Shown: positions 34,906 through 50,528, numbered from the stretch's first letter. The stretch is 64,000 bases of DNA from Dasyornis broadbenti (GCA_013397935.1 VZRN01004719.1:1286487-1350486); one strand, 5' to 3'. The notes: generated by a model not told the origin, from the letters alone. Numbers and translations: made by a program.

Positions 34906-37900
34906 CTATCGGGATGCTATATTAAAAGCTACTTCAGGAATATGACTAGAATCTGGAATTTTCTTGCAAACAGTAATTTACAACCCAAGATTTTTCACTT
35001 GGAGAAGGGTATTTGTATTTCCAGTTGTCTACAAGAGCTCATAGAAAACTTGGAATACCCACAGTCTGTGTTTCTAGCTGGTACACCACACTTCAGAAGA
35101 CCCAACCGAACTTCAAAGATGGCATAAAGCATACTGTCACACAGGCTTTGGGAAACCACTGCAGCAGGGTCAAAGGCTACAGGCTTACAGATAAGGACAC
35201 TGATTTTCTGTCCGCTTTCATCCATGGTTTCAGCACTAGAAAATATAACAGAAGCAGAGCTCAAAGGCAAGGCCTCACCTCTGACATAGACAGAATTACC
35301 CATCTTAGCCTAATTTTAAAATATACAGTTCTAATGTCCCAAGTCTGGGGAAAAAAAAAAAAAAGAAATATTGACAAGTCCTTTGAGCAAAAGAACACAA
35401 TTGGCACTGTATGGTGAGACCAACCCAAGCCACACTGCAAGATAAACATGCTGCTGTTGTCTTCCATGCCGTGAGAAGATGCTTGAGCTGGACTATCTCA
35501 ACTACATGAATGCAGGCTGAAGTTACAAATATCTGTCATAGTTGGCCCCAACCACTTACTTTTTAGCAGTAATAACAATTCAGCTGATATTTTAAGGATT
35601 GTCCCATTTATGATTTCCATTATGTTTTTAGCTAGAAATGCCTTTTAACACAATTATTCAGGTAAATCAGCTGCCACATTTAGCCCAGTTCTGCTCCAGG
35701 TTAACGAACCATGATGGGTACATAAGAGTGAGAATAACATGCTCAAGTGGATGCTATTTGCTAAATGTAAGAAGTCAGACACCCTGTTGCTTCAACTATG
35801 GCAGCTGTTTTTTACTCACTCAGGGAAGGGCTTGGATTGTTCCACACAGATGGGAGTGGGATGGGTGCTGACTTTTGAATTAAATTATAATTTTGCCTTT
35901 AGTTTCAGCTTAAGTTGTCCTAGTGTTTCCCCCTGTTCCCCTTCAGACACTTTTATTGGAGCTGCTGTCCATAATCCTGGCCCATGCCTGTGTAAGTCCC
36001 TTCACTCCATGGTGGTTGACTTTCATCCTGTGCAAGAACACCTCGTGTCACTGCTGTCCACTGCTGTGTGAGCCTTGCTGGCAGCTACTTTTCATGCTCT
36101 TTTAAGGAAATGGGATTAAAGAAATGTTCCATGAAGCTTTCAAAAACAAACCAGTCTCAGAGCAGCCAAGATCAGGCACTTCTGTGTCTAAACCTGAGCA
36201 AAGCTGACCTTGCTTCCCCATCCTTTTCCAGTCCAAATAATCACAACTCCAGTTTGTAAGCTCCCTTTTCAGCACTGTAAATAACCATCTCTGTCTCAAA
36301 GGTGCACTGCCTCTGCTGTGCATCCGAAGAGATGCTGTAACTGTAATAGAACATTATTTTATACTGAGTGCAGTTACGAGGTGCAGTAAGAAAATTCCTT
36401 CTTCCCAGCTGCGCAAGCGCATTCATTTTGCAGTTAACAAGAAATATTTAGAGCAATAACATTAAGCAGAGAGGGATTTACACATCTACCAAATAAAATT
36501 TAATCAAGTGCTGGAAAGAGAAAAAGAAGGGGAGTATTTTAACACAGTCCCAGATGTGCTGCACGATATAGAAGAGCCCAATGTCATCACTGCTACCAGG
36601 AAAAACAGTGTTGGCTCTGCTTACCCTGCTTGAACACATTTTTAGCTGCCATTAATACACTGTTGGAAAACACGGATAGAATATATTGGTCTCTAAGCCT
36701 GCAGCATTTCCTTCCAGATGCCTCAGGAAACCTCAGAAGCGCTTTCTAGTGGTGTTGCACACCCAGCCAGCAGGAGCTGTGGTACTCACTGACACGCCAG
36801 AGCTGGGCCGGCATTCCTTGGTGAAAACTGCTTTCCAACATTTTCTACCTGCTCTTGCTTTTACGTCATTGTCATTCTGCCCTCTACTGGGCAAAAGTGA
36901 CTGAATACAGTTCATTAAATAGGCATCTGTTTCGCACAAAATACTCTTCGGGGTTTCCCCCCATCCTCCATTTAATCTTGTTTGATAAATTTTATTTCAT
37001 TACAATGCTTTCAAACTAACAACTAAAATGCTTTCTTCCATACAATCAGTTTTTCTTTTTTTCTTTCCTGATCTAATATTTTCTCATTGTTTTGTCAGTT
37101 GTTCGGCTCAAAGATCTTCCCTATATTTTTGGGCACCTTTTTTTTTTTTTTTAACTACGTAAACCCAAGGCTTTTTAATATGTACTCAATGAACTTTTCT
37201 CCTATAATGACAAAAATCTATGTTTCAAACACACCAGTTTCTTTGAGCCACAGCAGTAGAAAATACAAAATACAGCATAGGCACTAAATATTCATTGACC
37301 TTTCCTCAGAAAGAGATGAGAGGAAAAAGTGGGAAACATTTAGCAATTCAATTTCAGTAGTGCGGCAAAGCTGAGCTCTTTACCAGAAGGTCAAGAGACT
37401 GAAACCACTGCCTGGAAACTCCTGTGTCTCTTTCTTTATGAGGCCTTTTGAACCATTTAGTTACCTGTGAGAGGTATCCTTTGAAAGATCATTCCCTTTT
37501 CTCGTGCTAATCCTTTGGGGAGTTACCAGGTCCATTAAGTTCAGGACTTTTTCTTTACAATTACATACATTCCATATATTCCATATGCATTAGTGCAAAA
37601 ATCAAAGGCAAATAACACAGATACCCTTCATGGAAAAGGATTTCCAGACTTGCTAGGACATCCAGCCTCCTCAAGATAACTGGACAAAGTTAACCTGTGT
37701 AAGAATTACGGAGTGTGCATGGAAAATTGCAGCTGTTCAATAGTAAGCACCTGTAGCAAGGCTGGACACTGACTTCATGAAATAAAATTTATGTGTGGAG
37801 CATGGGCAATCTGATTGCCAGCTTGAGGGACAAGTAGTCTTTAATGAGTGCAGGAGAGCAGGAGCTTTTGCATTTCACCACTAGGAAGCAACACAGCACT

Positions 37901-40900
37901 TCATAAATCAGATGGGAGCTTCAGCTGAGGAGAGAACATTGCTTATGAATCACCAGTGTCAGTGTCTGCTGTGCAAGCTCTTTTAAAACATCCAAGCTAG
38001 GATGTTTTAATTTCCATTACGTTCATAACAAAGCAGATGTGAATTATCACGCTACCCTTCTTTCACAACGACCTTGAAAATCAGACAAAGTACATTGTCT
38101 GCTACGTATTTTCTTTGGGGGAAAAACATATTGTTCTTCTTGTTTTCTCTTTCTGTCTCTCTTTTTTTTACCTTGAATTTTATCTTGCAAGGTCACGACG
38201 GACACCCGCATTGCAAAAAAAAAAAAAATTCTAAGTTGATGAAGACAGTTCACTTTTAAAATACTGGCAGAGGCAGCTGATAGTTTCCTAGATTTAACAG
38301 TTGTACATGCCAGCAGAGAGTCTCTGCCCAAATGTGGAAAAACGGACACTGACATAGTCTGGCACACTGACCTGAATATAAATTCTCATCCCATATAAAG
38401 AGATTGAATGGGAAACAAGGATAGAGAACACTTAATCAGCAACTCCTGCATTTGCCTCTGCTGTCCTTGCTAGACTCTGTCTCCTCTACAATGTTCTGTC
38501 ATAGAACAGGGGCGTAAGGACATGTGCAGGTGGGATTTGTGAGTTACAATTTGCTCTATGAAAATTAGAAACCTTCAACCAGAAATGCTCCTTCACTGCT
38601 CCACATCTGGTGTGGTACACCATATCTCTCTCTTATCTCAGTCCAATAACCTGAACACTACCTTCTCCCTGCATTTCCCATCAGTATCATGCCTTTCTGC
38701 TTTTCTGCTGACACTGTGAATGACCCAGAAAACTCCCTCCAGTCAGGAAACCCTCCTCCAGAAAATCGTATGCAGAGTCAGTGCCTGTGTAAGAAGAGAG
38801 GTGTCATGCTCCCTGCTCATCCCACTTTCAGAACATCTGTTTCATCACACCAGTAAAAGTCTGCACGTTCAGGCCAACTTTGTTTGCTGTGTGTAGTTTG
38901 ATCTTGCAAGCAGACCCTACCCAAGAATACTCAAGGACAAGCATTATCTCCAATGTGGCTGGAAGGGCTGCCTGCAAGGAGTTTTTGAGTTGGACACAAG
39001 AGAAAAAAATTGCTGACAGGTATTTTTGTAGCTTTCACAGTCTGTCATGATCTCTGTGTGATGGAGGCCGATACATCTGTGAGAACTCCTCAGAGCTTTA
39101 TGCAAAGCATTATGAGACCTTCCTCATACAGCTAAGCTGAGAACAGAAAATCACTTCATTCCAGTTAAGACTAGATGAGAACAGAAAAATAAAAAATATT
39201 GCAATAAATGAGGTTATGTTTTGGATTTTTTGTTTGGGTTTTTGTTGTTTGTTTTTCTTTTTAAAAATTAAGGGCTATGAAGCCAGTAAGGTAACAAAAA
39301 TGAGAGGATTTTTTATGCATCCTTGACTCGTTCACAGCACTTTGAGATGTGCTGGACAGTGTCCATCTCTCAGATGACTAAGATATCCATCCTTTCATGT
39401 TCAGCAACAGAAGTTGGTATTTTGTTACTAATGTTTTATTTACAAGTCTTAAGGAGGACTTCTACTGTCTTGCAGGAGCATCCCTTTCATAAATGTTCTT
39501 AAATTTATGCACCTGACATTTATCATTACTTTTTATCCTTCTAAGTACATTCTTATGTATTCTTTACACTACTAGATTTAGTAGGTAATAGATTTGATGC
39601 TATAAATGGCCAGGATTCAGAGAAGTTGAAAAAAGATTGTAAGGTAAATTATGTGGGAACAGTAAATACTAAAAGTATGTCTTGTACTGGACATTAACAT
39701 TTCTGACAGCTAAATGCTTTTATAACATGAATGCACCAGTAAAAATGTAGAAATAAAATCCAGCCAACATAATCCTTCTTTTTCCATCTTCCTTTTTCCC
39801 AAGGATTTAATTTCCCAAGAGCTGTGTTACAATACTTTTATATTTCATTATAAATCAAATACATTTTTATTATGCTCCTGTATCTTTTGCATTTCCCCAG
39901 TGAATGCACTGAATTTTTAAAGAAGTTGGTTGATTTTAAACAAGATATCATAAAAATGTCATTTCTAGTCAAAAAGCTCTAGGCTGAAATCCTTGCTGAA
40001 ACCTTAAGTGAAAGACCTTCTGGTTTTAAAATGGCTCCTTGATATAAATTCCTAGAATTTTGTGTTATGATTGGATTCTGTTGCCGGGAGAGAGCAAACA
40101 CTCACTAAATCTTTTCCAGCATTTAAAACATCTTATGCAAATATGTTGATTCTCCAAACAGTCCCTCTCCAAGTGGAGACACAAGTAGTGTTTCCCACCC
40201 TTACTCTGTTCCTGATCCATGAGGTTTGTAAGGATTTAATGGCCATCAGGCCTCCGTGTCTTTGCCAAATTTGGTGCGTAGAAGTTCAGACTCAAAGCAG
40301 ACTCAGAAATCATTGCACAGACACGTGGTGCAGCTATATATGCATTATTTCCCGGTGAAACCAGGTTAAACTCAAAGCATCACTGTAATACCTGCCTAGA
40401 GATCTCCTCTTGAACACAAATACAAGAAGTTCTTTTTTTCAGCCCAGTGGAGTAACTGCTTTTACTACTTACAAACCACAGACTTCCCACTGGGGACCTC
40501 ACACATGATCCTGTGCAAGAGTAAACTAAGCAACTCTGATTTCATCTACATGACTTCATAAACAAATATTTTGCAAAGCATCTCTTAGAGGAATTTCTAT
40601 CTTCCTTAAGAAGAATATAGAAGTTTTCTTTAGAAGACAAATGATATAAAAGTGAGATGCTGGATATTTCACCCCATTCATACAGATGGAGTAGTGCAGT
40701 GCAGTGACTTTACTTTCACCTGGCTTCAAATGTGCACAGACTCATACATTACATTATCCACGGTTTTGGCACTTTCTTCACAACCAGAAATGCTAGAAGT
40801 TCAGAAAAAAATCCTCAGATACAGACCTACACACTGCTATCCCTGTCAGATAGCTCAAAAAGGTTCAATAAGTTCTACAAACAGATCTATCATGTTTTTT

Positions 40901-43900
40901 TCATTTTAACTGACATACCACCATGGAATACCACTAAAGTGCTGGGTTTTTTCCAAAAAGGCACCATGCAGAAGTGACCATGCTATGAAATGTGCTTTTT
41001 TATGTACATGATAACTAGAAGTCTTTCCTCATGGTGTAGCTGCATTTTCAGGCATGTATTCCCCCTTTTCACTCCATCCTTACCTATCCCTCAACACATG
41101 ACCCAAAACGCAGCCTCAAGAAGGGACTTGAGAAACTTGAGAGAGATGAAATAAACTTTTATTCTGATTCAAAGCTGCATTTCTCTTGTGCTGTTTCCAA
41201 GGAATTATGACAGGAGAACTATGGCAACTTTGGAACAGCCCCATGGATCAGATCTTTCATCAATGCAGTTCACAGTTTTAATCAGACTTTAGCATGTAAA
41301 CAGGATTTTTCTATGTACACATACGTGTACCAAAGCTTGAGTTATCGAGCTGTGACATCACTGATCACTCACTGCCTGGCAACTAAACAGGTAAACCAGA
41401 ATGCCAGGTAGATCATAATTAACAGCAGCATCACTGACTCAAAGTGAAGCAGAAGATAATACTTTTTCCAGCTTGGCAACATTCGTTTTAACAGCTCTAC
41501 CGTCATGCAGAATTATGGAACTAATTCTGATGTCTCTGCAACTTATTGCCCTCACAAGAAGTCCTCCACTGCTTGGATACAATGAGAATTAATCAGTAGC
41601 TTCTGTCTAGAAAAACTGAAAAATCTGTTATATTTTACTCAGGATTTAAATGTTTGACCAAAGGGGAAAAAATGAACCTTTTTTTTTAATCACACAAAGA
41701 ATATATTATGTTTTAATTGTGCGTGGCCAAAAATAATTTCATTTCCTCCAGAGTATGTAGAGAATAGATGAAGTCTTCTTTTTGGTAAATATTGTATTTT
41801 TAGTTCACTCAAATGTTATTTGATACAAGAGCTGAAAATAGACAAAAAGATAAAAGTAGCATACAGCAGTAATTCTTAGGTCTTGATACTTGATATACAG
41901 TTGAAAGTCTTTCCCAGAGAAGTCTCAACTGCATGCTCTCCCTAACTTGCAGAACACAGCTGATTTACATCTTTATCCAATATTTATAAATCCATTTAGA
42001 ATGTGTTGGCATATTGGCCTTTTGCTTTCAAAATCTGGTTGACACAAAATGTTGTTCTTTTGGCTTAAATTTCAAAGGTTACTTTCTCAAGGCTGTTAGC
42101 ATTGTGACAAGAATAAGAAAGAGTGATGTACTTAGAATTTACTGTGTTTTTCTTAAGGCTGGTTTGAACCGAAGATCCAGAATCTCAAAAAAAGAAACTC
42201 TCATAATAAGCAACAAACCACAACGCTGTTGGCATTTTTTGGCTTTGATTATATGCTTTGCTCTTTATTTTCACTGTCTGAACCCTGAAAGCCTCTTGTA
42301 TTTTAAGACACCGGTTTCACCAATTTCACTCATGATAAGCACAGCTGTGTGTTAGTAATGGCACAACTATGTTGCATAAAATTTTAATTAGGTCTGAAAT
42401 AAACCATGCCCTTTGATGGGTTAGACTCCAACAGAAGTCTCCAGGTAGTGGAAATTATAGCATCACGGCGCCTAAAGGCTGTGTTTTCCATGTTCTGAGC
42501 AGAGAGTTCTCCAGATCTTTGAGTTGTCTGCTCTCACCTCTTTTTTCTTCCACCATCAACTGGAATCACTTTCCTCCTCCACTATGCCATATACAGTCAA
42601 ATACCACCTCATCTTTGTTCTGAATTTGTTTAGCAGCTTCTTCTCAAAATCACTGGACAAAGACACGTCATCCAATGTGCTGAGCTGCAGCTCCAGGAGG
42701 CATTTTTCAAACTGTAGGCTTTATGACAAGTGTTACAGGCAGTGCTGTAGCCCTATTCCCCGAGAATGCACTGCAGCTTAATCTTGTTCTCTGGCAAATG
42801 CTGCACGTCCTGCCAGACCTGTGAACAGTAACGAGCTTGGATAAGGCCAACAGGCACCAAAGTCTTCAGTCTCTTCCGAGTGTGTCAACATTCTTGTCAA
42901 CAAAAATGTCACAGTAATCCTCCAAACCTCCCCTTCTCTGTCTCCCATTCCCTACTTACATTTGCAGACTTATGGAGAAAATTTAAGGTGAACAGGCTCT
43001 GATTATTCCCCCTCTCTTAATAGTCTTTGAAAAAAGTATTAAGCTTATATGGTTTGGTATTATTTTGTTTTAGAAACTATTCTAGTAATTGAATAGTAAT
43101 ACCAATGTACACTTTTCTGGGCATGCAGCAACTAACATGACTGCTCTGGAATCACAGAGCTATCCTATTCTTCTGGCATCAAGCGGTCACAAAATCCTAC
43201 CAACAAAAACCTCAGTACGTTCAGGTTCATCCCCTGGAAGCTGAACATTAGGACTTCAGTTTACATTCAGTGAGCTTTGACCTGCTTTGTCCATGCTACT
43301 TTATGCACAAAATACAGCAGTTGTAAATAGCATTCAAGAACAGCAGAATCATATTGTAATGGGTTAAACCTGAAACAGTTATGAAAATTGAGAAAAGATT
43401 GCTATTAAATTGGGGTTTTTTTTGATTCTTGGAAGCTCCATACTTGTCAGAAAACCCAAAGGTGTGTAGCTAATTTTAACATGGGGTGAATCACGGTAGT
43501 TCTGTTGCTTTTAGTACAGCTATGACAATTTTATATAATACAGCAGCTACTCTCAATACCCAAACTGAGACTCTGCAAGTGTGGAAACATATGGCTGATG
43601 GCAAACCCAAACTTGTATTCAACAGTTATTTCATCACTTTCTTATTTAATCATCACTCTCTTGTTTAAATGCAAAGTAGGTTCCATAGAAACATAAATTA
43701 CAATTTGGCATGATGATTACAGCTGAATGTAGAAGGTATAACCAGAACACTGAAATTTACAATACAGAGATTGAAAATATCCATTTCCCCACACCCTCCC
43801 CAAGCACTTTTCCATATGGATTAGCTTCTTTGTGAGCCGGGTCAGTTCTCAGCGGTCTTTCTGGCAGCTGCCTTGCTTGCTTTGGAGTAACACCAAGGAA

Positions 43901-44919
43901 CTAGCTGATACAGTCTGCGGGGTCATATGTAGGCGCTTTTCTGTTATTTTAAAGGAAGGAAAAGAATCACAAAATAATTTTGGCTTATAGAATGCAACTG
44001 CAGAACTTCAGACTCAACAGGGCAAGAGGCTTATCTTGGATCTGACAGGATATCTCTTCCTGCAGCTGAAATTTTGTGATTCTGTTACATGACCGCACAG
44101 CCAAAGTCACACAGATATTAATGTCTTTGGCTACACTCTCATATCTGGAATCTGAACATCTGCAGTGACCTGAAGTGACCAGTGAATTCTGGTAGCCCAG
44201 AAAATAAAGACAGGTTTTTAAAAACCGCTTAGTAGATATCTAGAACTGTGTCCCAGTAGAGGTTCTGTGCCAGACTGACAGGGAACCAACAGAAAGATAC
44301 ACATTCTGATGGGCAGGAAAAACTGTGTTCAAAATACCAGCAATACTGCCAGTATCTTTATTACACCCACACCCATCTTACTTGGCAATTTTTGGTGGTT
44401 AATAGTAACTGTTGTTAATTACAAAAAGTAAAATCTACTCAGAAACACAGTTAATGACATCATCAATCAATTTACTTAGGAAGCAGTGCTGTATTTGAAT
44501 GGCAACATAACATACGTAGATAAAAGGGAATAGATGTTTTCACCATTGTCCTTCCTTTTATGACCTTTCCTAGCCTTCATAAACACTTTTGGAGAAAGTG
44601 GTGCCCTCATCCATTGGCTTGATCACAGTGTCAAAGACTTCATATCGTAGCAAAGAATTCCTTGTAAGCAAAGGCAGAATGAATGATATGGAACCTGACA
44701 GAGCTTCTTTATATATATACATATTTCTATACATACTCACCCATGTTTTCCACAGGAAATGTGGCTGGAGAAAAGAGAGCCTGGATCTTTTGGAGTCTCT
44801 TATTTTTGTAGCTGTTTGAGGCAACTTTCTCAAAGAAGTGCCAAGGATCTGACACACAGGACCTTATTATTATATTCTTAGTAATGTATGTAAAAACTTG
44901 AAGGGAGGGTGGAATGCAG
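34906..44919. other. 10 kb of non-coding DNA without recognised genes
   Basis: I found no exon chain, RNA gene or clear transposon. T and A runs occur (37139-37152, 35347-35364, 38217-38228). Two short ATG-to-donor intervals (36790-36814 and 38172-38211) have the phase needed to join COL15A1 but no signal peptide. Confidence 0.5.
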
Positions 44920-45180
44920 ATGGAGCCAGACCCTTTTGAGTGGTGCCCATGGTCTGAGGAAAAGAGGCAATGGGCACAACCTGAAACACAGAAAACCTCT
45001 GAGAATGAGGGAACCCTTTCTCATTGTGAGGATGACTAAGCACTGACACAGGTTTCGCAGGGAGTTTGTGGAATCTCCTTCCTTGAAGGTATTAAAAAAT
45101 GGTCTGTGCATGAACCTGGGCAACAGGGACTGGACCAGATGACTTCCAGAGGTCCCCTTCAACCTATAAAATATTCTTTA
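44920..45180 (+). mobile_element. CR1 LINE 3' fragment
   Basis: Sense-strand CR1 wording includes agatggagccagacccttttg, agtggtgcccatggtctgag, aggcaatgggcacaacctga, ctgggcaacagggactggac and agatgacttccagaggtccc. The terminal repeat is decayed. Confidence 0.88.
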
Positions 45181-45671
45181 AATACTATAAAGTCTATAAA
45201 GATTCTTAAGTATTTATTTTCCCCATTTTTTTTTTAATCTTCTAATTTCAATGCTTTTCATAGTGAAAAGAGCCACTGATTGACTTCCCACTTGGAAGTC
45301 CCACTTTATTGTCAACATAACATGCCACTAAGGTGAAATTGTCTGAAAACCGAAGACTGAAACACTCTTGCTGTGCAAACTGCCAGAGTGCTCAGGTAGT
45401 TAACCATGATAGCAGGTGATGCACCAAAAGCCTACAAGTCTGTGCTCTGCTCTTGATCAAAGCTGCTGAGACGCATATGTGTATATAGATATGTTTGTTC
45501 ATATAAATATACTTATAAAAAAATTTAACTTATCCAATTGTCACTATATAATGATAAAAAATTTCTTTCTGAGACTACATGAACCAAAACACACAAGTGT
45601 GACAAATTAATTCAAATTATGCAACCACTCTGGAATTCCCATAAACATTAAAACAGTATGTGGTAGCAGAA

Positions 45672-45693
45672 TTTTTTTTTTTTTTTTTTTTTT
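45672..45693. repeat. Poly-T run of 22
   Basis: An uninterrupted T homopolymer. Its length is likely to be unreliable in the assembly. Confidence 0.95.
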
Positions 45694-48600
45694 GAACAAG
45701 AGCTGTTCAGTCTGGTTTAGAAGCAGTTGGTGAAGTGTTTGCTAACAGCAGGGCCTTATGCTGCTTGATCCAGTTTTGCCTATGTGGCAGCTATAGATAT
45801 TCCAGACTAAAGATTCGATATTTATTGCTCATTCATTTCCACTGAGACAAGTCTGAAATGAGCCCTTGTATTTGTACTTAGTCCAGTAGTGAAAGAGAAT
45901 AAAAACAGAAGCCTAATTCTCTGGCATGCTTCCAGCACCCAAATGCAACAAGCATGAAGGAGATGTGGAACACTTCAAGTAGGAATGGTTGTGGTTTACT
46001 CTCCTGAAAAAAAAACCCAACCCAACAACAAGTAGTGGACACAAGGCAGAGAAATAATATGCTGAAAAGTGAAAAACAAAACACATGCCATCCACAGACA
46101 ACTGGAGAAAACCCCATACTTCCCTTTGAAAATGAAAATTTATTTTACTGTTGGGTCATTAACAGCTAACGGGACTGCAGCATTTGCTTACCCTAGTCAC
46201 TAATGAAATTAATTGACTGTGCAATTTTTGAGTGTAAAGGAGACTTTGTACATGCCAGAGAAAATCACTCAAGAGGGACTGGAAATAACTGTGATTATTT
46301 TCATGCACCCATTTTGTGTTTCTTTTGCAACCATTTTTAATTAGCCTTTTTTAATTGATGAAAGCAGCTCAACACAATTCTGATGATATAACTATTTTAA
46401 GAGATGCATTGATATACATTATCTCATTATAAAATAAAACATGGAGCTATGCCAAATTTGGATTATAAGTCTGGTGTAGTTTACCAATAAAATAAATTTA
46501 GATTCCAAGGTTTCTGCACTGTATAAAAATACCATTGTCACCTAATGCTAAGGCAAAAATTTCCAGTTTAGCTTTGTAGAGTCTGCCTTTACAGTTTGCC
46601 AGGAATTGTTTGTCTCCTCGCTGGTGCTATAAAGCCAATATGGTGGGAATGACCCTTGAGCTCAGTTAATGAGCTTAATGCTCAAATGTGATTCAACTCA
46701 ATGTTGAAATTTCTATATTCCTGGATTGCCCAGTTCTGTAGCCTACTTCTGTGTGAAGTTATAAATCCTTCAGCTCTGTCAGAGGATTGGGTCTTGTCTG
46801 CTGAAATTATCCTACTTGGCTGATAGATTTTCAGTCTTTTCTTTCAATTTCTTTTGTGTTGGAAATGGTGAAATATAACCAACTCCACAAGACATTTTTA
46901 CATAGTGTGAATTACTCCACTATTTTTACTTCCCAGAGTTCATTCTCTTCAGTGAACTAAACATTCTCCACTACAGCAAAGAAACAGTGCTTTTCAGAAC
47001 ACATGCAGTTTCAACTTTTAACAATTTAGAGCCAGGGAAAGGTAAATTGAAATACTTTTGAATACTTGCCACATTTTTCTACTTAATTTCCAAGAGGATC
47101 CCAAGCTGAAAGAGGAAGCAGATTAACTGGATATCTAAATACAATCCTGCTTCACTTTTTTTTTTCCTTCATGTCTTTGTAATTTCATTCTACATATTTA
47201 TGGCAGTCATGCTCCTGACAACCAGTTTTAAAATTAATTTCTCAGTTCTCATTTTGATGGTAAAAATGAATGGAAATTTATTGTTTAGCTAGTGAATTAG
47301 ATTTACTTATGACAAAATGTGTTTTAGCACAAAAAATGAAGCCCAGCAAAGTATCATCTGTTAAACATACCATCTAAATGTTAAATGCCTCAATCAACAT
47401 CAGATCTAAAACATGATTGCAAAATAATAGCATTTTTTTCAAAGCACACACTGCTTGACTGTTTTCTTTATACAAAGTCCTCCAGTAGCTACCTTTCTCT
47501 TTCTACATTTTCCTACATTCCATAGGAATTTCTTTCATTCCATAAATTGATCAATGGAGTTACTGTTTGATTTACATCAGTCTTGATTCACCGTTTGTGA
47601 AAGACGTTTTTCTAGGTGCTGGTCTGTTAAAAATATGAGCCACTGCCATGATTTAAATATTTTTTTTTGAAGCTCCTCTTCATTTGAACCCAGCATGCTA
47701 AGGGTTATAAGACGCTGTGAGGAGCAAAACTATTCTAGAATCACATTTTAAAGCATAGATTTTGGAAATCGTATTTAAAACTGAGAGCATTCAGAATTCT
47801 GTGCTTATTTAATATACTCTCCATGCACACATTTCACAACAAATTGTTTTCTAATGCCAGTGAAATGAGTATATAATGTAGAAATCTTTGATTAAAGAAT
47901 AAAAGTAACCTCTGAAAGCAATTCCTTCATTTATGTATCTAAAATGTAAGATTAGTTTTCATTCCAATGCTCACACCAGAACTGCTGGAGATAATAAAAC
48001 CAGATACTTCTTCCTTGGCCATAGAGTACAAACTCTTCTAACACAGACTGCAGTGACTGGAATCCAGTGTTGTATCAGGGTGGAAAAGAGTATAACAGCG
48101 TACACAGGCTAGGATGACATGCCAGTGCTGCTTTGCAGGATTATCTTCCCAAGAAACACGATGTTTTGATTTCAACTGCCAGGCAATAGGGAATGTCATG
48201 TATATCAACCCATTAGAAGGGTTAAAATACTTATCTCCAAGGAGGTCCATCACATCTAGGAAGTTCAAGGTTAACCAGGCTAAGCCAAAGCTGGTTTGAT
48301 CTAATAATGATCACGGTTTGAATGGAAAGTTGGAATAGATGATCTTCAGAGTTCCTTTCCTTTCAACCTGTATTTTCATTGTTTTGTTTTACAGATAGAA
48401 AATGATCTTTTGTAGCTGCCGTTACTCACTGTTAAGTCTGTGAATATTAGGGGGATTTTAAAGAAGACACACAAGTCCACTCTGAGAATTTTGAGACCAT
48501 ATTGCACAAACTTTAATGCATGCACTTGAAGTCAAAAACCTGCTCCACTGATTTGCTAAGGAAGTAACATGACTTTAGAATAATCTTGGAGGAGTGGAAG

Positions 48601-50528
48601 AGAGGTTGGTAGCATTTCTCTTGAAGAAACCTCTACTAAAAGTTTTATAGAGAAGCACATGGTGGTGAGAGGGAGCTATAAGCAACAAATGTGAGAAAAG
48701 AGGATGGATAGGGATTGCAGTACAAAGGAAACATGGGAAATGTCTCAGTCTCCTGGAGTGCTATGAAAATCCATGCCATTAATTGTATGGTAAATTCCAA
48801 GGCTACAAAAATCTAAACATCCATACAGCTCTGCTTGCCAGCTATTTTCCATTCTAGTAATTTACATGAACACAATCCTGGAAAGTGCGAAAGAGCAGAT
48901 TCCCAAGTTCTGCTTCTATCAGCTTCAGAAGATATTGGACATTTCTGAGCCTCTTCTAAGGTATCAGTAGGCTGCAGGATGGTGTTTTTCAGACTGGTTC
49001 AGAATGGCACTTAGAGATGTGCCTTTTGGAACATCACCCATCTGATGGGTGTACCCAAGTTTCTTAAACCAGGGATGTGCTGAAATACTCTCCCAAGATG
49101 TGGCTGTGGTGACCTCTTTTTCAAAATCATCTCATGGTTAGAAAAGTAATGTGAAATTTCCAAAACAGATCTCTGATAATCAAAACCAATGGTGTATTTA
49201 AAAGGCTGAGCATCTCAGTGCTTTTAAGAAGATGATAAAGTTTTCCTCTGTTATCTGGTGATACCCTCAATGTTCCTGACAATGGAGTTTTTTATTTTCT
49301 GGCTAAATTTATGTTGAATTCACATCTCACTGAAGCTTCTCATAGCCACAGCAAAATAATCCTATCCATTATCCTCACTGTGAAAAGTTAACAGACATCC
49401 TACTGACAGGTAGTAGTAACTCTCCCAAAAGTAAAGCTAATGGTTAAAGGATTATTTGTTAAAAATGGAAAGAAAAAGCACCTTTGTGTGAAGAGTTACT
49501 AAAACAGATGTTTCATAGAAACACACAGGTTGTCCAGCTCTGATTCAGGGTAATAGTGGGTCTAGTTGTTACTGTGCTTCTTACATAACTGATTTATCCT
49601 TGTATAATTCTTTGATCTGACTGCAAACAGAAGGAAATCAGACTTTTATTTCATTACTGATCGTACACACTGTGGAATGGATCATACAATGGAAAATACT
49701 TTCCGTGCAGCAGGGAGGGTTTTTTTATAATTAACCTATTTGACATGGCTGTGTATACTAGCAGCACTCCAAGTGATATAGTCCAGAACATTTTGCAGAA
49801 GCAAGTCATGACAGACTTTATTAGCACTTATGTTAGCTTTCCTTTCACAAATACTATTATTCTAAAAGAACTGTGGAGTAAAATGTTTCTGTTGTTAACT
49901 GTAATTTTTCTATCAAGCAACTCTTCTATGTTAGATTTATTAAATAACATGGGATCTTTGCTGGTGTACAAGAAATAGTCTTGGATAACTATGATCTCAA
50001 AAGCCTCAGAATAGATACCCCTCTGTCACCTGTGACAAATAACATAAAAATGAACAGATGACCAAGCAAATATTTTTAAAAAGAACTATAAATGTTTTAA
50101 TCCTTGAAACAGGATTAAAGAAAGCATGTGGAGAATGTGGAGGAAGAAAATGAGACAAATAAGACAGAAATAAATACATGTACTTAAACTACCAAGTCCC
50201 AGAATTCCTGCAGAATCTTACTGAAAACATTATACGTGTGAAGTATTACTCCAAGGAAATCTTGATATTGAAATATTCTGACTACTTTTGCATTGCTTTT
50301 AAAAAGCCAGCAGTGAGCCTAGCAAATGTATAGCAAAACTACTTGGCAAGAATTTACTTTCTTGAGATAAACCAGTCTGCATGTCAACACCAATCCCTGT
50401 GCTACTAGGATTTACTACGGAATTTAGCATATTGCAACAGACAGACAGTGGCTCTGTGAGACGTCTTAGTGTCTGACTGTGGTATGACTTTCCTAAGATT
50501 TATTTTTATATGGCTCAGAGGCAGAATA
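45694..50528. other. Non-coding DNA, possible CR1 remnant near 48.3 kb
   Basis: No exons recognised. At about 48240-48365, ttggaatagatgatcttcag agttcctttcc resembles a diverged CR1 3' end, but the similarity is too weak to call firmly. The rest is AT-rich and unassigned. Confidence 0.45.

Noticed and set aside
36790..36814. ATG followed by 8 codons and a GTGAGT donor in phase 1
   Set aside because: Only MPAQLWRV is encoded, with no hydrophobic core. Short ATG-to-donor intervals like this occur by chance.
38172..38211. ATG followed by 13 codons and a GTAAAA donor in phase 1, near three CpGs, considered as a COL15A1 first exon
   Set aside because: The product (MRVSVVTLQDKIQ) is not a signal peptide and the upstream poly-T has no acceptor. 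Weaker than the candidate at 33215-33280.
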